From: Pigoraptor vietnamica | Taxonomy: Eukaryota; Opisthokonta; Filasterea | Direction of reading: 5' to 3' | Assembly: GCA_943704525.1 (NCBI GenBank) | Contig: CALSCQ010003158.1 | Span: 1-44,512 of the forward strand | DNA: 44,512 nt | Shown here: piece after piece, positions 21,370-32,048 of the stretch | Position numbering within the stretch: position 1 is the first letter of the stretch | How the letters are laid out: each line of letters begins with the position of its first letter | Notes under the pieces: model-generated | What the model was told of the DNA's origin: nothing | Databases searched by the model: none | The model's input: the letters and a program-made list of their open reading frames with translations, nothing else | Translations under genes and position numbers: made by a program

Positions 21370-23380
21370 CGCAGTCAGTTGACTGATGAAGCCGGCGAGA
21401 CACACACATAATCCCCCGCGACACAAGAATAGTCTTAGTGCAACAGAGAGAGGTACGCGCCGGCTCGGCTCGTTAAGATGGACGCGTCCACATCACTGAA
21501 CCATTGTTCTCGGCTCGGTTGCGGACGGCCGCCGCGGCGAGGTATCGCGAGCCGCCCGGCGTGCCGGCTAACCGAACTGACTGAGTTTAATTTGGAAGAC
21601 TGAGGCGGTGACCGACTGGCGCGGGCGTCTCAGTTTGATGGCAGGGAGAACGAATGCCGGGAAAAGGTCAGTGCGTATGTGTGTTGAAGACGGTAATGCA
21701 TGCTCTAAATACGACTACCAACTACACTGACGCGGCACTTACACCGGCGAAATTACGTAGCGGCTGCACCGGCCGGCTGCACCCTCTCGCCGTTCACAAC
21801 GCCGCCTGATCCGAGGGAGGCATAGAAAACGGCACCATCATACTTTTGTCAATGACTGTAACTGAACCACTTATGCTTCGCGCGCAGCCAAAGCCGAGTA
21901 TATTGCACCGCGGTGCCGCTTCGCGTGCCGGTCGACGGATTACCGGCTCCACGGCCGGCGGTACTGACGCCCCGGGCGCCGGCGGACTGACGACACGCAT
22001 GCCGGCCGCCGGCCGAGCCGACTGAACGCACCGGTCTCAGACGTCACCTCAGTCAGTCGACGCCAACCGCCTGTCCACATTCTAAGACTGATTCAGTTAC
22101 TGAGCTCGTCAGTTCAGTGTCCCTTGCCGCGATCGCTCGATCGTCTGACATTCGCCGCTCAGTACTAACATCGGCTTCACAGTGACGCACCGGCTGGGGG
22201 ACTGTCAATGAGCACGTATAGTACAGTAAGCCGCGTATTATTATGAACCAGTCTGATGAGATCATACCGTGCCTCAGACACCTCTCAGTTTAATCTGAGT
22301 GCCAGCACTGGCACGGTCGTTCGGGCACCGAAACGCCGACGCACTGTACTTGGAACCCTCCGGGCTTCGCATCCCCTTCAAACGTCGCCCAACGAGGCCG
22401 GGCCACGAGGCCAGTCTCGCCGGCACTGGGCAGTCGATCACTGGCAGTGCCGGCCGCACTTTGCAGCCGTACTGTACGACTGTTCGGCGGCGGGAGCGAG
22501 ACTGACTGACCGTGCTGTGGAGCCTCCTCCCACGACGCCCACGGCGGACAGTTCGGCGCAACCCGCGCTGGATCCCCCGGGGTCCGCGTCGGCTGCCAGT
22601 GGTCACTGCCGGTCCGCATCATTCAGTATAATTGTCAATGAACGGCCGGCGTTTACTACAGTAAGTAAACACAGTTCGCCGGGCGGGCGCGGAATCGCTG
22701 AGCACTTTGGCGGCATCAGGCCAAATAGCGGCGCCAGCCTCACCGGTCTCTGCCTTCTGACACGGCCGTCAGTGCTGATCCGTGAGCCGGCGTCAGCGTG
22801 GCCGGCTGTGACGCCGACCGTCACAATCAGCCGAATCATCGCCGTCGGTGACTGAGAAGTGCATTACTGAGATCGCACTGAGGTATGGCACGCGGCTGTG
22901 AATCTCAGATGGTCACAACCGGCACTGAACTGAATGGCGCCGGCACTGCCGCTCCGGTTGCCGCCGCGGGAGCCGTGAAAACTCCGTCCCAGCAAGGGCG
23001 CTATAAGCGCCCGCGGCGGTATTGTGTCTGGACGGATGCTGTCCGAGGGCTTTCACACTGGTCAAAGTTAACTATATAGCCCTCAATGCTTATAAGTAGA
23101 TTTGGGGTTGAAATTGTCTAAATACGTTACTTATTCACAGCCCTGTGACGAATAAAGGCTTCCACCTTCCATACTAAAATGATCATCCGAGTCTATTTTG
23201 CACTTTCCTGCCACGTGACTGGCTATGGCACTGCCTCGTCAGCGCCGCGCCCGCGTGACTGCACTCACTCTAATGGCAATTATGCGATTGCCGGCTCACT
23301 GGTTACAATTGCCAGAGAGTGGATTTCAGGACGGCGAGCCGAGTCCGGCAGTCCAACTGACAGGGCGACACGCCGGTGGC
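21370..23380. other. Insertion-riddled block rich in CCGG and CAGT/ACTG words
   Basis: This stretch runs from just upstream of the F-box/LRR start to the start of the TTL-family gene. From about 21565 to 22860 it is collinear with 26012-26830, but longer in every interval between shared words. The extra bases are dominated by CCGG and by CAGT/ACTG. Beyond 22900 the same texture continues to the TTL gene start, without a parent that I can see. A short frame at 22885-23079 has no supporting motif. Confidence 0.6.
21895..22860 (-). pseudogene. Insertion-scarred copy of the NTF2/SnoaL-like gene and its 3' flank
   Basis: Shared words occur in the same order as in the intact gene at 26384-26911. 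AGTATATTGCA is at 21897 and 26237, CGCTCGATCGT at 22134 and 26360, TAAGCCGCGTA at 22227 and 26442, TTCGGGCACCGAAAC at 22320 and 26495, and ACTTTGCA(A/G)CCGTAC at 22458 and 26601. From the first to the end of the last word the intact copy spans 379 bases and this one 576. The additions break every reading frame. Because the other copy encodes a sensible secreted protein, I read this as insertion here rather than loss there. Confidence 0.72.
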
Positions 23381-23384
23381 AAAG

Positions 23385-25412
23385 ATGCCGGCTTCACTCC
23401 GCTGGAAGCGAATCGCGAGATTCATCGTCCTTTCCGCTGTGGTCTCTCTGCTTCTATTTCAGTTTTTTCGCAGCAGACACGCGCCAGAGACTGCCAAGGG
23501 TCCTGGCGATCATAGTGTCACTGGCGCGGGGCAAGGCGCAGCGGCGGCAGGCAAAACCGCTCCGCAGAAACGGGACGTGGACGTCGCCGCGGGTGCGGGA
23601 TCGACGGCGGCGGTTGACCCTCGCAAGAGACCCGTCGTGCTCGTGCGCGGTGACCCCGCGTGGGCCAAAATGTATGGCCCGCGCTTCGGCCGCGCTGCAA
23701 GCACGGGGGGCCCGAACGCGCTGGACATTGTCTTCGACTGGCAACGCCCCAGCCTTTGGCCGCTCGAACGCGGCGCGAACCGCACCGTCGTGGGCATCAT
23801 CACCAAGTGCGTGTCTGCCGGCGATGACAGTTATGGCCACCAGCGGTGCATGCTCGCCAGCGACTACGCACGGCTGCCGCGCCACGTACGTGTCTCGGCG
23901 CTCCGGGGACTGTCGCCCGAGGTGCGCATAGGCAAACACCACTTGTGTGAGGTGTTCATGTCCGCCGTCGAGGGATTCGCGCCGTCCCACGTGGGCACTC
24001 CGCTGCCGCGCGAGTCCGTGCGTGACCTCGCGGACGCGCGCCAGTTTGCGTTCCCGTGCTATATCATGCCCCAGGAGCGCGAGAAGATGGCCCGCGTGGC
24101 GAGAGAGGCAAAAGGCGCGTGGCCCTTCACGCAGACGCAGCCGTGGATATTGAAAGCGGCGGCGATGCACAGTGGCCAGGGAATCCTGCCGGCCGACACG
24201 TATGCCCACATTCCCGATGGTAACGGCGTCGCCATGCCTCTCCTCCACCCGCCGTTCCTCGTCAACGGAGAAAAGACGGACATGCGAACGTACGTACTCA
24301 TCACGTCGATGACGCCGCTGCGCGCCTACGTCCACGACAAGGGGCTGATGCGACTGTCCGGCGACGCGTACAACCTCACCGCACCCGCCAGTTCGCTGCG
24401 GCAGACGCAAATGCTGACAAACGCGAAGGACAAGTACGCCATTCGCCCGAGCGAAGAGCTCAAGTGGACACTCGATCGACTGCGACAGTACATTGCGTCG
24501 GAGGGGTACGACGCCGACGCGGCGTTCTATCGCCTGAGGTCCGCCATCGGTCGCTTGCTCCTGTCATTCGAGGCTGCGCTGCACCGGCTGCCTGCGTTGC
24601 CGGACAACTCGCGCAGCTACGCACTGTTTGGGATGGACACCATTTTCAATGCGGACTTGGAGCCGAGGGTCATAGAGGTGCGTTTATCATCGGTTGCATG
24701 ATTGTGAGTGTGTGTGCATTTGCGTGTGCATGTGTCGCGTGCAGCGTGTTGCGTGTAACCGGCGCTGTGAAAGTCGCGATGCCGTGCTCTCCAGTGTGGC
24801 GCGAGAACCCCTCAGCACGACGGCCTTTGCAGGTGAACGCGAACTGTCGGATGGCATCCATGATTCCCATCGAAGAGGAGGTCATGGATTACATGGTGCA
24901 GGACCTCTTGCGCCTAGTTTACGGCGGCGACACGGACGAGTGCGTGCGAAACACACGACGGCGTCTCGTCTCCCTCGGCGTTGTGTTTGTCGGCGAGGAA
25001 GGCACGGCGCAGTGCGGGAAAGGCACTGATCGGGATTCGCTCTGCGTGGACAGCCAAGACCTCGAGCACTTGCAGCGCGGAGCGTACGTATCGTGCGGTG
25101 TAGAGCAGCGGGCTGTGCGTCACTCATAGTGCGCGCAACCGCGAGGACTTCACGTACGCAGTTGCCACGACCGAGTCTCACGCAGTGTGATCCTTCTCGA
25201 CCAGGTGCGAACGAGAGAGGTGTCGTCCAGATGGGGACCGGCCCTGCCTGTGGCGCTCCGCGTACCCGGCGCCCGACGGCGACAAGTTCGACGAGTTCGT
25301 GGAGCATCTCGCACGAAAACACGGCTCTGTTCCACGCACGACCTCCTGGCGCCTGCATGCGCTGGAAACGGAGTTGATGCGTGCGGAGGAGGAAGAGCGC
25401 AAGAAAAAATGA
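23385..25412 (+). CDS. Tubulin-tyrosine-ligase (TTL) family protein with N-terminal signal anchor
   Basis: Four exons (23385-24677, 24833-25083, 25130-25153, 25205-25412) close to 591 residues. ATG 23385 was chosen because MPASLRWKRIARFIVLSAVV gives a basic stretch followed by one hydrophobic helix; an ATG nine bases upstream is also in frame. TTL-domain marks are FTQTQPWILKAAAMHSGQGI, then HPPFLVNGEKTDMRTYVLIT, LRAYVHDKGLMRLSGDAYNL, and LFGMDTIFNADLEPRVIE spliced to VNANC, which carry the ATP-grasp D-x-R, K-G and metal-binding N-A-N positions. TTL-like enzymes ligate tyrosine, glutamate or glycine to proteins, usually tubulin. A type II membrane topology would put the enzyme in the secretory lumen, so tubulin may not be its substrate. 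The third exon is only 24 bases. The C-terminus is charged. Confidence 0.83.
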
Positions 25413-25484
25413 AAAGGACGCAATTTACGTAACACAGAGAGAGAGAGAGACCGTTATCGAGCTTGAATCCCATCGACTTTATCA

Positions 25485-25832
25485 TTACCCTCCCGAAGAA
25501 CTGACGTCCGACGCGTCCGACTGTCTGAGGTCCAGCGTGTGGACGTCGTGGAATGCAGAGATTCGGTCGCATTGAAACGCTCTCCCTCCGCGTACGAGCA
25601 GGCGGTGGCGAGGGAGCGATGCCGTCACGAGGTCGCGAAAGCCGCTGTCCTCGTAGAATTTTAACAGAGTCGACTTCGCCCGTAGCTTGTAGAGCCAGTC
25701 GCAATGAAAAACGCGGAGAAACCGGCTGCACGTATGTGCGAGCGAACGCTTGTCGCGATGCTGAGGTTCGGAGCGACGTGAAACATGAACGTCAACGTCT
25801 GGCAACGAGAGCAGCGAAAGAGAATCCATCAC
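25485..25832 (-). pseudogene. Truncated copy of the F-box/LRR gene
   Basis: It is closely similar to the N-terminal third of the gene at 20331-21365 (about 85% of residues by eye over KRSLAHTCSRFLRVFHCDWL and onward). It ends after the first repeat (HTLDLRQSDASDVSSSGG); all later repeats are missing. A one-base difference near the start shifts the first 25 residues relative to the full gene. It sits 72 bases from the 3' end of the TTL-family gene. Confidence 0.75.
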
Positions 25833-26383
25833 TCGCAGTTAAACACTGCGACTCCGTGGCGTGCCGCTTGGGTGACGCACAGTTTGCCACGCATAAAATA
25901 ATCCGGCACCACAAGAACACATGTGTGGAATAGTGTCATGGTGGCCGCGACAAACGAATTTGAACGACGCGTCACATTATTCTGTCTCGTTGCCGACGCT
26001 TAGCCATCGAACGGCTAACCGAATTTGAAGCATTGTTTGTACCACACGACGCGAGCAAGGCGGGGAGGTTAAATGGAAAAAGTGGGTGTGTGTTGTAGAT
26101 GGTCTCGTGCATACATTCCCCCGTTACTCACTCTCATGTACGGCCGCACGCACACGGAACGTCGCGGCACCTGTGTCAAAGGGATCGACATAAAACAACA
26201 CGAACAGTACGAAACACCTACTTCGTGCGCAACGTAAGTATATTGCAGTGACTCTGCGAGTCGATTACCTCCACGGCACGCCGACACGCACGCACAACGC
26301 ACGCCGCCTTCGACGCCATACAATCCACATACGACATTAGCTCGATTGTCCCTTGCGACCGCTCGATCGTTCGCGTTACATCT
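25833..26383. other. Flank shared with the upstream duplication
   Basis: This stretch has no gene. It matches the insertion-riddled flank at 21366-22170 in shared words such as CGGCTAACCGAA (26012 and 21565). It is the unexpanded version. Confidence 0.6.
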
Positions 26384-26911
26384 TCACGCGCACGACGGGC
26401 AGCACTTCTGGAGCTGAAGAAGGAGCACCGACATGTCGTAATAAGCCGCGTACGACGAGATGAGATACGCCTCGTTGACGGCAAACGTCAGAACTTCGGG
26501 CACCGAAACGACGCACTTGGAACCCTTCGCATCCCCCTCGAACGTCGACCCAACGAGGCACACGAGGGCCACGCTGTTCTCGTTCACGATCATCGACTGG
26601 ACTTTGCAACCGTACGACTGCAGCTTCGGGAGCGAGAAGAGGCCCTCCCACGCCGCCTGGATAGATGCGCGCCCAGTGATGGCCGCGCTCGAGCCCACGG
26701 GGTCCGTCTGCTGCCCATCGTCCGCATAGAGAGCAGCCACCGCGCTGGCATTGAGCGCCTTTGTGGCGGCCAACCACGCGTGCACAGTAGCCGTCACCTT
26801 GTCGCGATCAAAATCTTGCGGCGATTTGAGCGCGGCGCCGTGCGGGCACATGGCACGCGCCGACGCAAGGACGCATGCCGCGAGAAGGAGGACGAACGCC
26901 GCGCGCGCCAT
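26384..26911 (-). CDS. Secreted NTF2/SnoaL-like protein
   Basis: An unspliced frame. ATG 26911 is chosen because MARAAFVLLLAACVLASARA is a clear signal peptide; an upstream in-frame ATG at 26965 would put 18 polar residues before it. The mature part (175 residues with the leader) reads TVHAWLAATKALNASAVAAL then YADDGQQTDPVGS, GRASIQAAWEGLF and VNENSVALVCLVGSTFEG. This is the helix-plus-curved-sheet pattern of SnoaL-like polyketide cyclase or ketosteroid-isomerase-like NTF2-fold proteins. Five cysteines in the mature part, three near the C-terminus (CCPSCA), suggest disulphides. Function is unknown. A scarred copy lies at 21895-22860. Confidence 0.75.
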   Translation of the reverse strand: MARAAFVLLLAACVLASARAMCPHGAALKSPQDFDRDKVTATVHAWLAATKALNASAVAALYADDGQQTDPVGSSAAITGRASIQAAWEGLFSLPKLQSYGCKVQSMIVNENSVALVCLVGSTFEGDAKGSKCVVSVPEVLTFAVNEAYLISSYAAYYDMSVLLLQLQKCCPSCA

Positions 26912-27668
26912 CTTGCTCTCGCGTAAAATGCGGCACAAATGAGAAGGGAAGCAGCACACACTCAAGACGAAATGGCTTTTCGAATCGAAATCGGGGGACA
27001 GCTTGCAGCGTCAGTAGATGACGTCGTTGCGGCACTGCCTGTTTATGGAAGTTGATACCATCCGTATTGCCATTTTTAATCCTATTTACATTCCTAATAT
27101 GGGTTTACGGTAACATTATTTCCATAAAAGGCATAGATACACGACGTCGTGTGTGTATTTTTTGGGACGGAAAAATTTGCCGGAGAGTGCCGTTCAAAAT
27201 TTTGAACGGGGTGTGTGTGTGCACTTGCTGAAAGCTGTGTATTGTGGTCACCCTCTTCCCTGTGTGCTTTGCTGCGCATACCTCGCACACACATACACAC
27301 ACACACACACACATATACGCACACACATAGCACACACGCCTGCTGCAATAGCTACAGCACAAACACATTTGTCGGCTCTTCTTTTCGCGCGCAACTCGGC
27401 GTACAGTGCGTTGGACTCCGCGAACGTTGGGTCTCGTGGTCCTTGTCTCCTCTTTCTTTCCTTCGACAAGCGACGAAAATGCCGCCGAGCACAAAGTGGA
27501 TCTGCCGATGACACACTTCTGAGGTCTTTCACTCTTCTCTCTCTCTCTCTCCACTGAGTCGATGGGGGTTTAACCTCTATGACTGTCACGAACTGAGGTC
27601 TCTCGCTCTCCACTTCTCTGCGTAACGGAGGCCGTGCGCTGTGGGCGCTGCCTGCGGTTTCGCAGAGG
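26912..27668. promoter_or_regulatory. Divergent intergenic region
   Basis: This 757-base region lies between divergent starts (NTF2-like -, RasGEF +). It contains an AT-rich segment near 27050-27130, a (CA)n tract at 27289-27335 and, at 27534-27600, a (CT)n run followed by GAGTCGATGG, one copy of a dispersed motif. Promoters of both genes are expected here. Confidence 0.45.
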
Positions 27669-28664
27669 ATGATTTTCGACCAGGATGTCGTATCGAGCGA
27701 CGACGAAGAGCGCTTTGCCGAGGCATGTCCTTTCGCGCACTCGCGTGTGTGCGTGCATCGTTTTCCTTGTCTGCTGTCGACAAGCGAGGATTTAGTGTGG
27801 CTGCGATATTATGAGTCGAGTGGAGTCTCCTCTTCACAACGCCTGCGAATAGCCTGCTCACTGTCGCACTTTTGCGCACTCTCGCAGAGCCTTATCAAGG
27901 ATGATCGACCCCGTCGCAAATCCTCGGCCGCCTCCGCCGTCGCCGTACCCGTGGAGCGTTCGCGCACGTCGATCACGAGTGAGAACGGCGACTCCCTTCC
28001 GTCGGGGTTCTCAAACACGTCGTCCAATGGCACGATGAAGGCGGTCGCGGTTGGAGCGAACGAGCGCCTCAGCAAGAGCATGAATGACTCGCTGTTTGGT
28101 CCGTCGCCGGCTGCCGGGGTGTACGATCCCGTCGTCTTCAACATTCTCGAAGTGCCTCCGGAGCAGCTGTCGGTGGGTGGCTGTCTGCGTGCATATGGCC
28201 CCGAGACGAAGTTAAAGCCGATGCATTACAGGGTAGTGCTTTTATTCTCTGTTTCCGTGTCGTTTGTTGTTGGTTATCGATCGCGAGCATTCTTTACTCA
28301 CTCCCTTGTCACGCTGCTCGCTGTCGCAGGCTCAGCTGACGCATATCGATATGGACATTTTCCGACGGATATCGCGCAGCGAGCTCTCGGACTGCGGGTG
28401 GACGAAGAAGGACAAGGCCGTTGCGGCGCCAAACGTCGTCGCCCTTATTCGGAGGTTCAACATGGTGCGTGTGGGTTTTTGTAGTGGTCGGGGAGGAAGG
28501 GGGATGTGTGTGTATGGGGGGGGGGGGATTGGCAATTTCATTAGGGACGGCTGCTGTGTGCGGGGACGAGGTGTTGGCAATTTCATTAGGGACGTGTGTG
28601 TGTTACCGATTGGCTATGCTCGTGGGACGTTGCATGAGGCAGACAATTGCCATCTCATGCTTTG

Positions 28665-28729
<65 letters not shown>

Positions 28730-31037
28730 CTTAGTGTGGTGTGCGGTTCGAAAGTTGGCTGCGTTCGAGTACTGAAAGACCGCCCGTTACCTTGTCCAGA
28801 CGACGTTTTGGGTAACACACGAGATTCTTCAGCCGGTGCTCCTAAAAACGCGTGTTGAAGTGCTCGCTCACTTTATCCGCATTTGCAAAGTGAGTGCCGT
28901 TCCGCGCGTTACAATGTTGGCGTGCGCACGAATGAGTCGCTTTCTCTGCATACGCTCCGTCGATATCTAAAACACGCATATACACATGCGCATACACGCA
29001 CACACACGCTCGCATTCACATTCACACACACACACACACACACAATGTTTCAGGTGGTGTCGGCATTTGACCTCGTGCGTTTCTTCCACGTAGCAATTGC
29101 GAAGACTCGGAAACATCAACGGCCTTCAAGCTGTGCTGTCCGCACTTCAATCTGTCGCCGTGTTTCGATTGTCGAAGACGTGGGGGGTGAGTACAATTGG
29201 CGTCCATTGGCTTTGTGTGATGGGTTATGTGAAATTATGCGTGCGCGCATAGGGAGCATTTCCTTACTAGCATGCGTGTGCGGTACAGGCGCTTCCTAAA
29301 AAAGAGAGGGCCGCGTTCGATGAGTGCGTTGAGCTGATGTCGGAGGAAGCGAACCGTCAGAAGCTCCGCGAATATCTTAACGCGAAGGAACTGCCGTGCA
29401 TACCCTATCTCGGTGCGTGCGCGTGCTGCTGTCGTCATTGTGCACGTCCCTGCGTCTTGTATCGCACGTCTTGGTGTGTTGTAGTGTATGTGGGGGTCCG
29501 TCTGCCTTTCGTGCGCACGGGTGTGTCGTAGTGTACGTGCGGTTCCGTCTGCGCTTCGTGCGCCCGGTTGTATCGGGGGTTGTGTGGGTTTGCGGCCACC
29601 GTCCGCTTACCGTTTCCTCCGTCCGTCAGGCATGTATCTTACCGACATCGTATTCGTCACGACGGCGCATCCGGACCCAACGAACAGCGAGCGCATTTCG
29701 AAGGTGAGACTCTTTTTTGCACGTGGGCTTCTTGCGACTTTCATGCACGACATCTGAACGCCGAACGCGGCACCGCACCCTCTCTTCCTCCAGCTCTCGG
29801 ACGTCTTCTCGCACATTGAGCGGTTCCAGCAGTCGGACTACAGCGGCATTCCGCGCGTCGACTCGCTAATCGACTACCTGCAAACGTCGTCAAAGTACAT
29901 TGACGAACTGCAGACGTTTGTTGAGGATTCGAATTTCCGCCTCAGTCTGGAAAGGGAGCCGCGCGAAAGCACTGCTGCGCAGGCGACCGCCGCAAAGCCG
30001 CCAAAGTCTCCGGCGTCGCCACGCAAAATTAGCGCGTCCGAAATGCCCTCGTTTGCGCAGCCGGGCGTCCAGGGGCACCGGTGGGTTTGTACCTCTTGCT
30101 GTGGCGTGAGACTGGGTGCTATCATTTTGTTCTTGCGGGCCATTTGTTGTTGTATCCTCTGCGTGCTGCTCACTTTTCCCTTTGGCGGTCTTGCAGAGTG
30201 GCGGGGGTCAAATCGAGCCACCGGCGCGCGCAGTCTCTTGTGGAGCACACTCGCTTGGGCTCTGTGGTGCCGCCGCCAGTAGTGCGCGGCGACTCCGTGG
30301 CCTCGCTTCGGCCCGACGGCTCTCTTCCCACGCTTCCGCGGCAGAACCTTCTCGACGATTCGTACGACTCTGTTGCCGCGAATTCGCTGCTGTCGTCGTC
30401 CGGGAGCGGAATCACGCGCGACAGCAATTCGTCGCTCGCCATGTCGTCCAGCTCACTTGGTGGCAGCTCGTCGCTCCTCTCGACCCCCAACGCATCCACC
30501 GGCGCGCAGCTTCTCTCCCCAGGAATGTCGCCATCGTCGGCGCCGATTCGAATGCCCTCGTCGTCTACTGGCCTCTCGATCGCCGTAAGCGCACCCACGC
30601 CTCCCCAGTCGCAATCGCACCTCGCCGCTTCGAACTTGCTCACCGTCTTGCCGTCGGTCCCGCTCAAACGTTCCTTCCACGGGATGGGCGGAGACACGGC
30701 GTCTGCGGGCACGAGCCCCTCTGGAGCGCACTCGATGTCCCCGGGCCGCGACCGCCGCGTGTCCGTGTCATTTGAGTCGGCGATGGGGCTCAACTTGCTG
30801 CCGCCGGGGTCTGTCATCGCCAAGGAGGGCATTCTCAAGAAGAAGAACTGCGTGAGGGAGGGAAAGCGCGCGACGAACCGAAAGTGGCGCAAGTACTGGG
30901 TCGCACTGACGGGCGACAGCCTCGTCTTCTTCGCAAAGCGAAAGCGCGGTGCCAAGGACCGCTCAGGGGTGCGTGGCGCTGTGTTTGCTGACGCCGTGTT
31001 TCGACTCGACGCTAGTTTTTGTCCGCCTTGTTTGTTT

Positions 31038-31073
<36 letters not shown>

Positions 31074-31442
31074 TGGTATTTGTGTCTATTGAATAGTTGC
31101 TGAGATCCTTTCGTTTTGTTCCCGGTGCAGTTTGACCGCGCCCCCGTTGGCCGCATCCGCCTTGCTGGCGGCGTCGTGGGCGTCCCGACAGACAAAAAGA
31201 GCGGGCAGGAGAGCGTCTTTCAGCTCACAACGGCGGCGAACTCGGCGTTCAAATTTGAGACGCGTGACGTTGACGACATGCACCGATGGGTTGCGCTCAT
31301 CCACGACGCCATTCAGACGAGTGCTAAGGCACGTGTTTGGCGCCTATCTCGTGTGTGCGTGTTGACAGTGGCAGTGCAATTCGTGTCATTCATTCTCATG
31401 CCTTTCTTGTTTTGTACCAGCTGTGGTGTCTCGTTAACTGTG

Positions 31443-31492
<50 letters not shown>

Positions 31493-31609
31493 GTGTGTGT
31501 ACTGTTCGTGGCTTTCGAGTTGCTGCGTCCTTGCTGACGTTTGTGCCACTTTCCCAAACAGTTGCAGATGTCGGAGGATCTCATGCAGTTTGGCGATGCG
31601 GACTTTTAA
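27669..31609 (+). CDS. RasGEF-PH protein, RalGPS-like
   Basis: Eleven exons in my model: 27669-27746, 27888-28172, 28330-28464, 28800-28889, 29094-29186, 29289-29412, 29630-29703, 29794-30080, 30197-30968, 31131-31328, 31562-31609. All phases close (727 residues); exon 1 is least sure. The RasGEF domain begins at VYDPVVFNILEVPPEQLSAQ and continues through LTHIDMDIFRRISRSEL, WVTHEILQPVLLKTRVEVL, GNINGLQAVLSALQSVAVF, LPCIPYLGMYLTDIVF and RVDSLIDYLQTSSKYI. These are family landmarks (L-A-x-Q-L-T-x-I-D, N-x-x-S-V-x-R-L, P-x-I-P-Y-L-G-x-x-L-T-D). A Ser/Pro-rich linker and a PH domain (EGILKKKNC, then KWRKYWVALTGDSLVFF) follow. It should activate a Ras/Ral-type GTPase at a membrane. RasGEF followed by Pro-rich linker and PH is the layout of RALGPS. 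The last intron appears to be GC-AG. Confidence 0.87.
28531..28600. repeat. Short direct repeat in RasGEF intron 3
   Basis: The word GGCAATTTCATTAGGGACG occurs twice, at about 28531 and 28575, next to a G run. Confidence 0.8.
28670..28730. repeat. (GT)n microsatellite in RasGEF intron 3
   Basis: A pure GT tract of about 58 bases on the sense strand. Confidence 0.95.
31440..31497. repeat. (GT)n microsatellite in the last RasGEF intron
   Basis: A GT tract of about 55 bases. A shorter one lies at 31042-31070 in the preceding intron. Confidence 0.93.
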
Positions 31610-32048
31610 CGTCAATTGCGCTGCGTTCAATTTGCGCGCGTGCGTTTCGCTGGCATTGTTGCGGCGTATCGATTGCTTGCTGTCGTTTGTCACCCTTGCA
31701 GTCTTCTATTCCGCCACGCGCCGTTACGTCGTCTCACCGCCCTTGCTTCGATTGCGGCGTTCAGTGTTTTCTTTTTTTCCCATTCGTCTATTCCTAACTT
31801 TTTTTTTCGTCCCACTGTGTGGGCTGGGGCAGGCACCCCTAATATATCAACATCCCAATCCCATCGCTTTCTCCAAGGCCAATGCGTTTGTGACATTTTA
31901 CTTTCGCATGAATTGCCTGCCCGACATTTATTGGGGCGAGCGATTGTGGCACTTAATATGTCGCAGGGTGACACTCGCCTGTCAGTCCATTTTTTAAAAA
32001 CTTTTCGTGCCGTTTTTCTAATTTTCATTTAATCCACGACAGAGTGCC
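31610..32048. other. Convergent intergenic gap
   Basis: These 439 bases lie between two convergent 3' ends. They are pyrimidine-rich with T runs near 31770-31810. I see no gene. Confidence 0.5.

Noticed and set aside
22885-23079. A 64-residue frame (starting MARGCESQMV)
   Set aside because: It lies wholly in the insertion-riddled block and shows no family motif; chance is the simplest reading.
26376-26777. An alternative minus-strand frame within the NTF2-like gene
   Set aside because: It lacks the signal peptide and fold pattern seen in the chosen frame.
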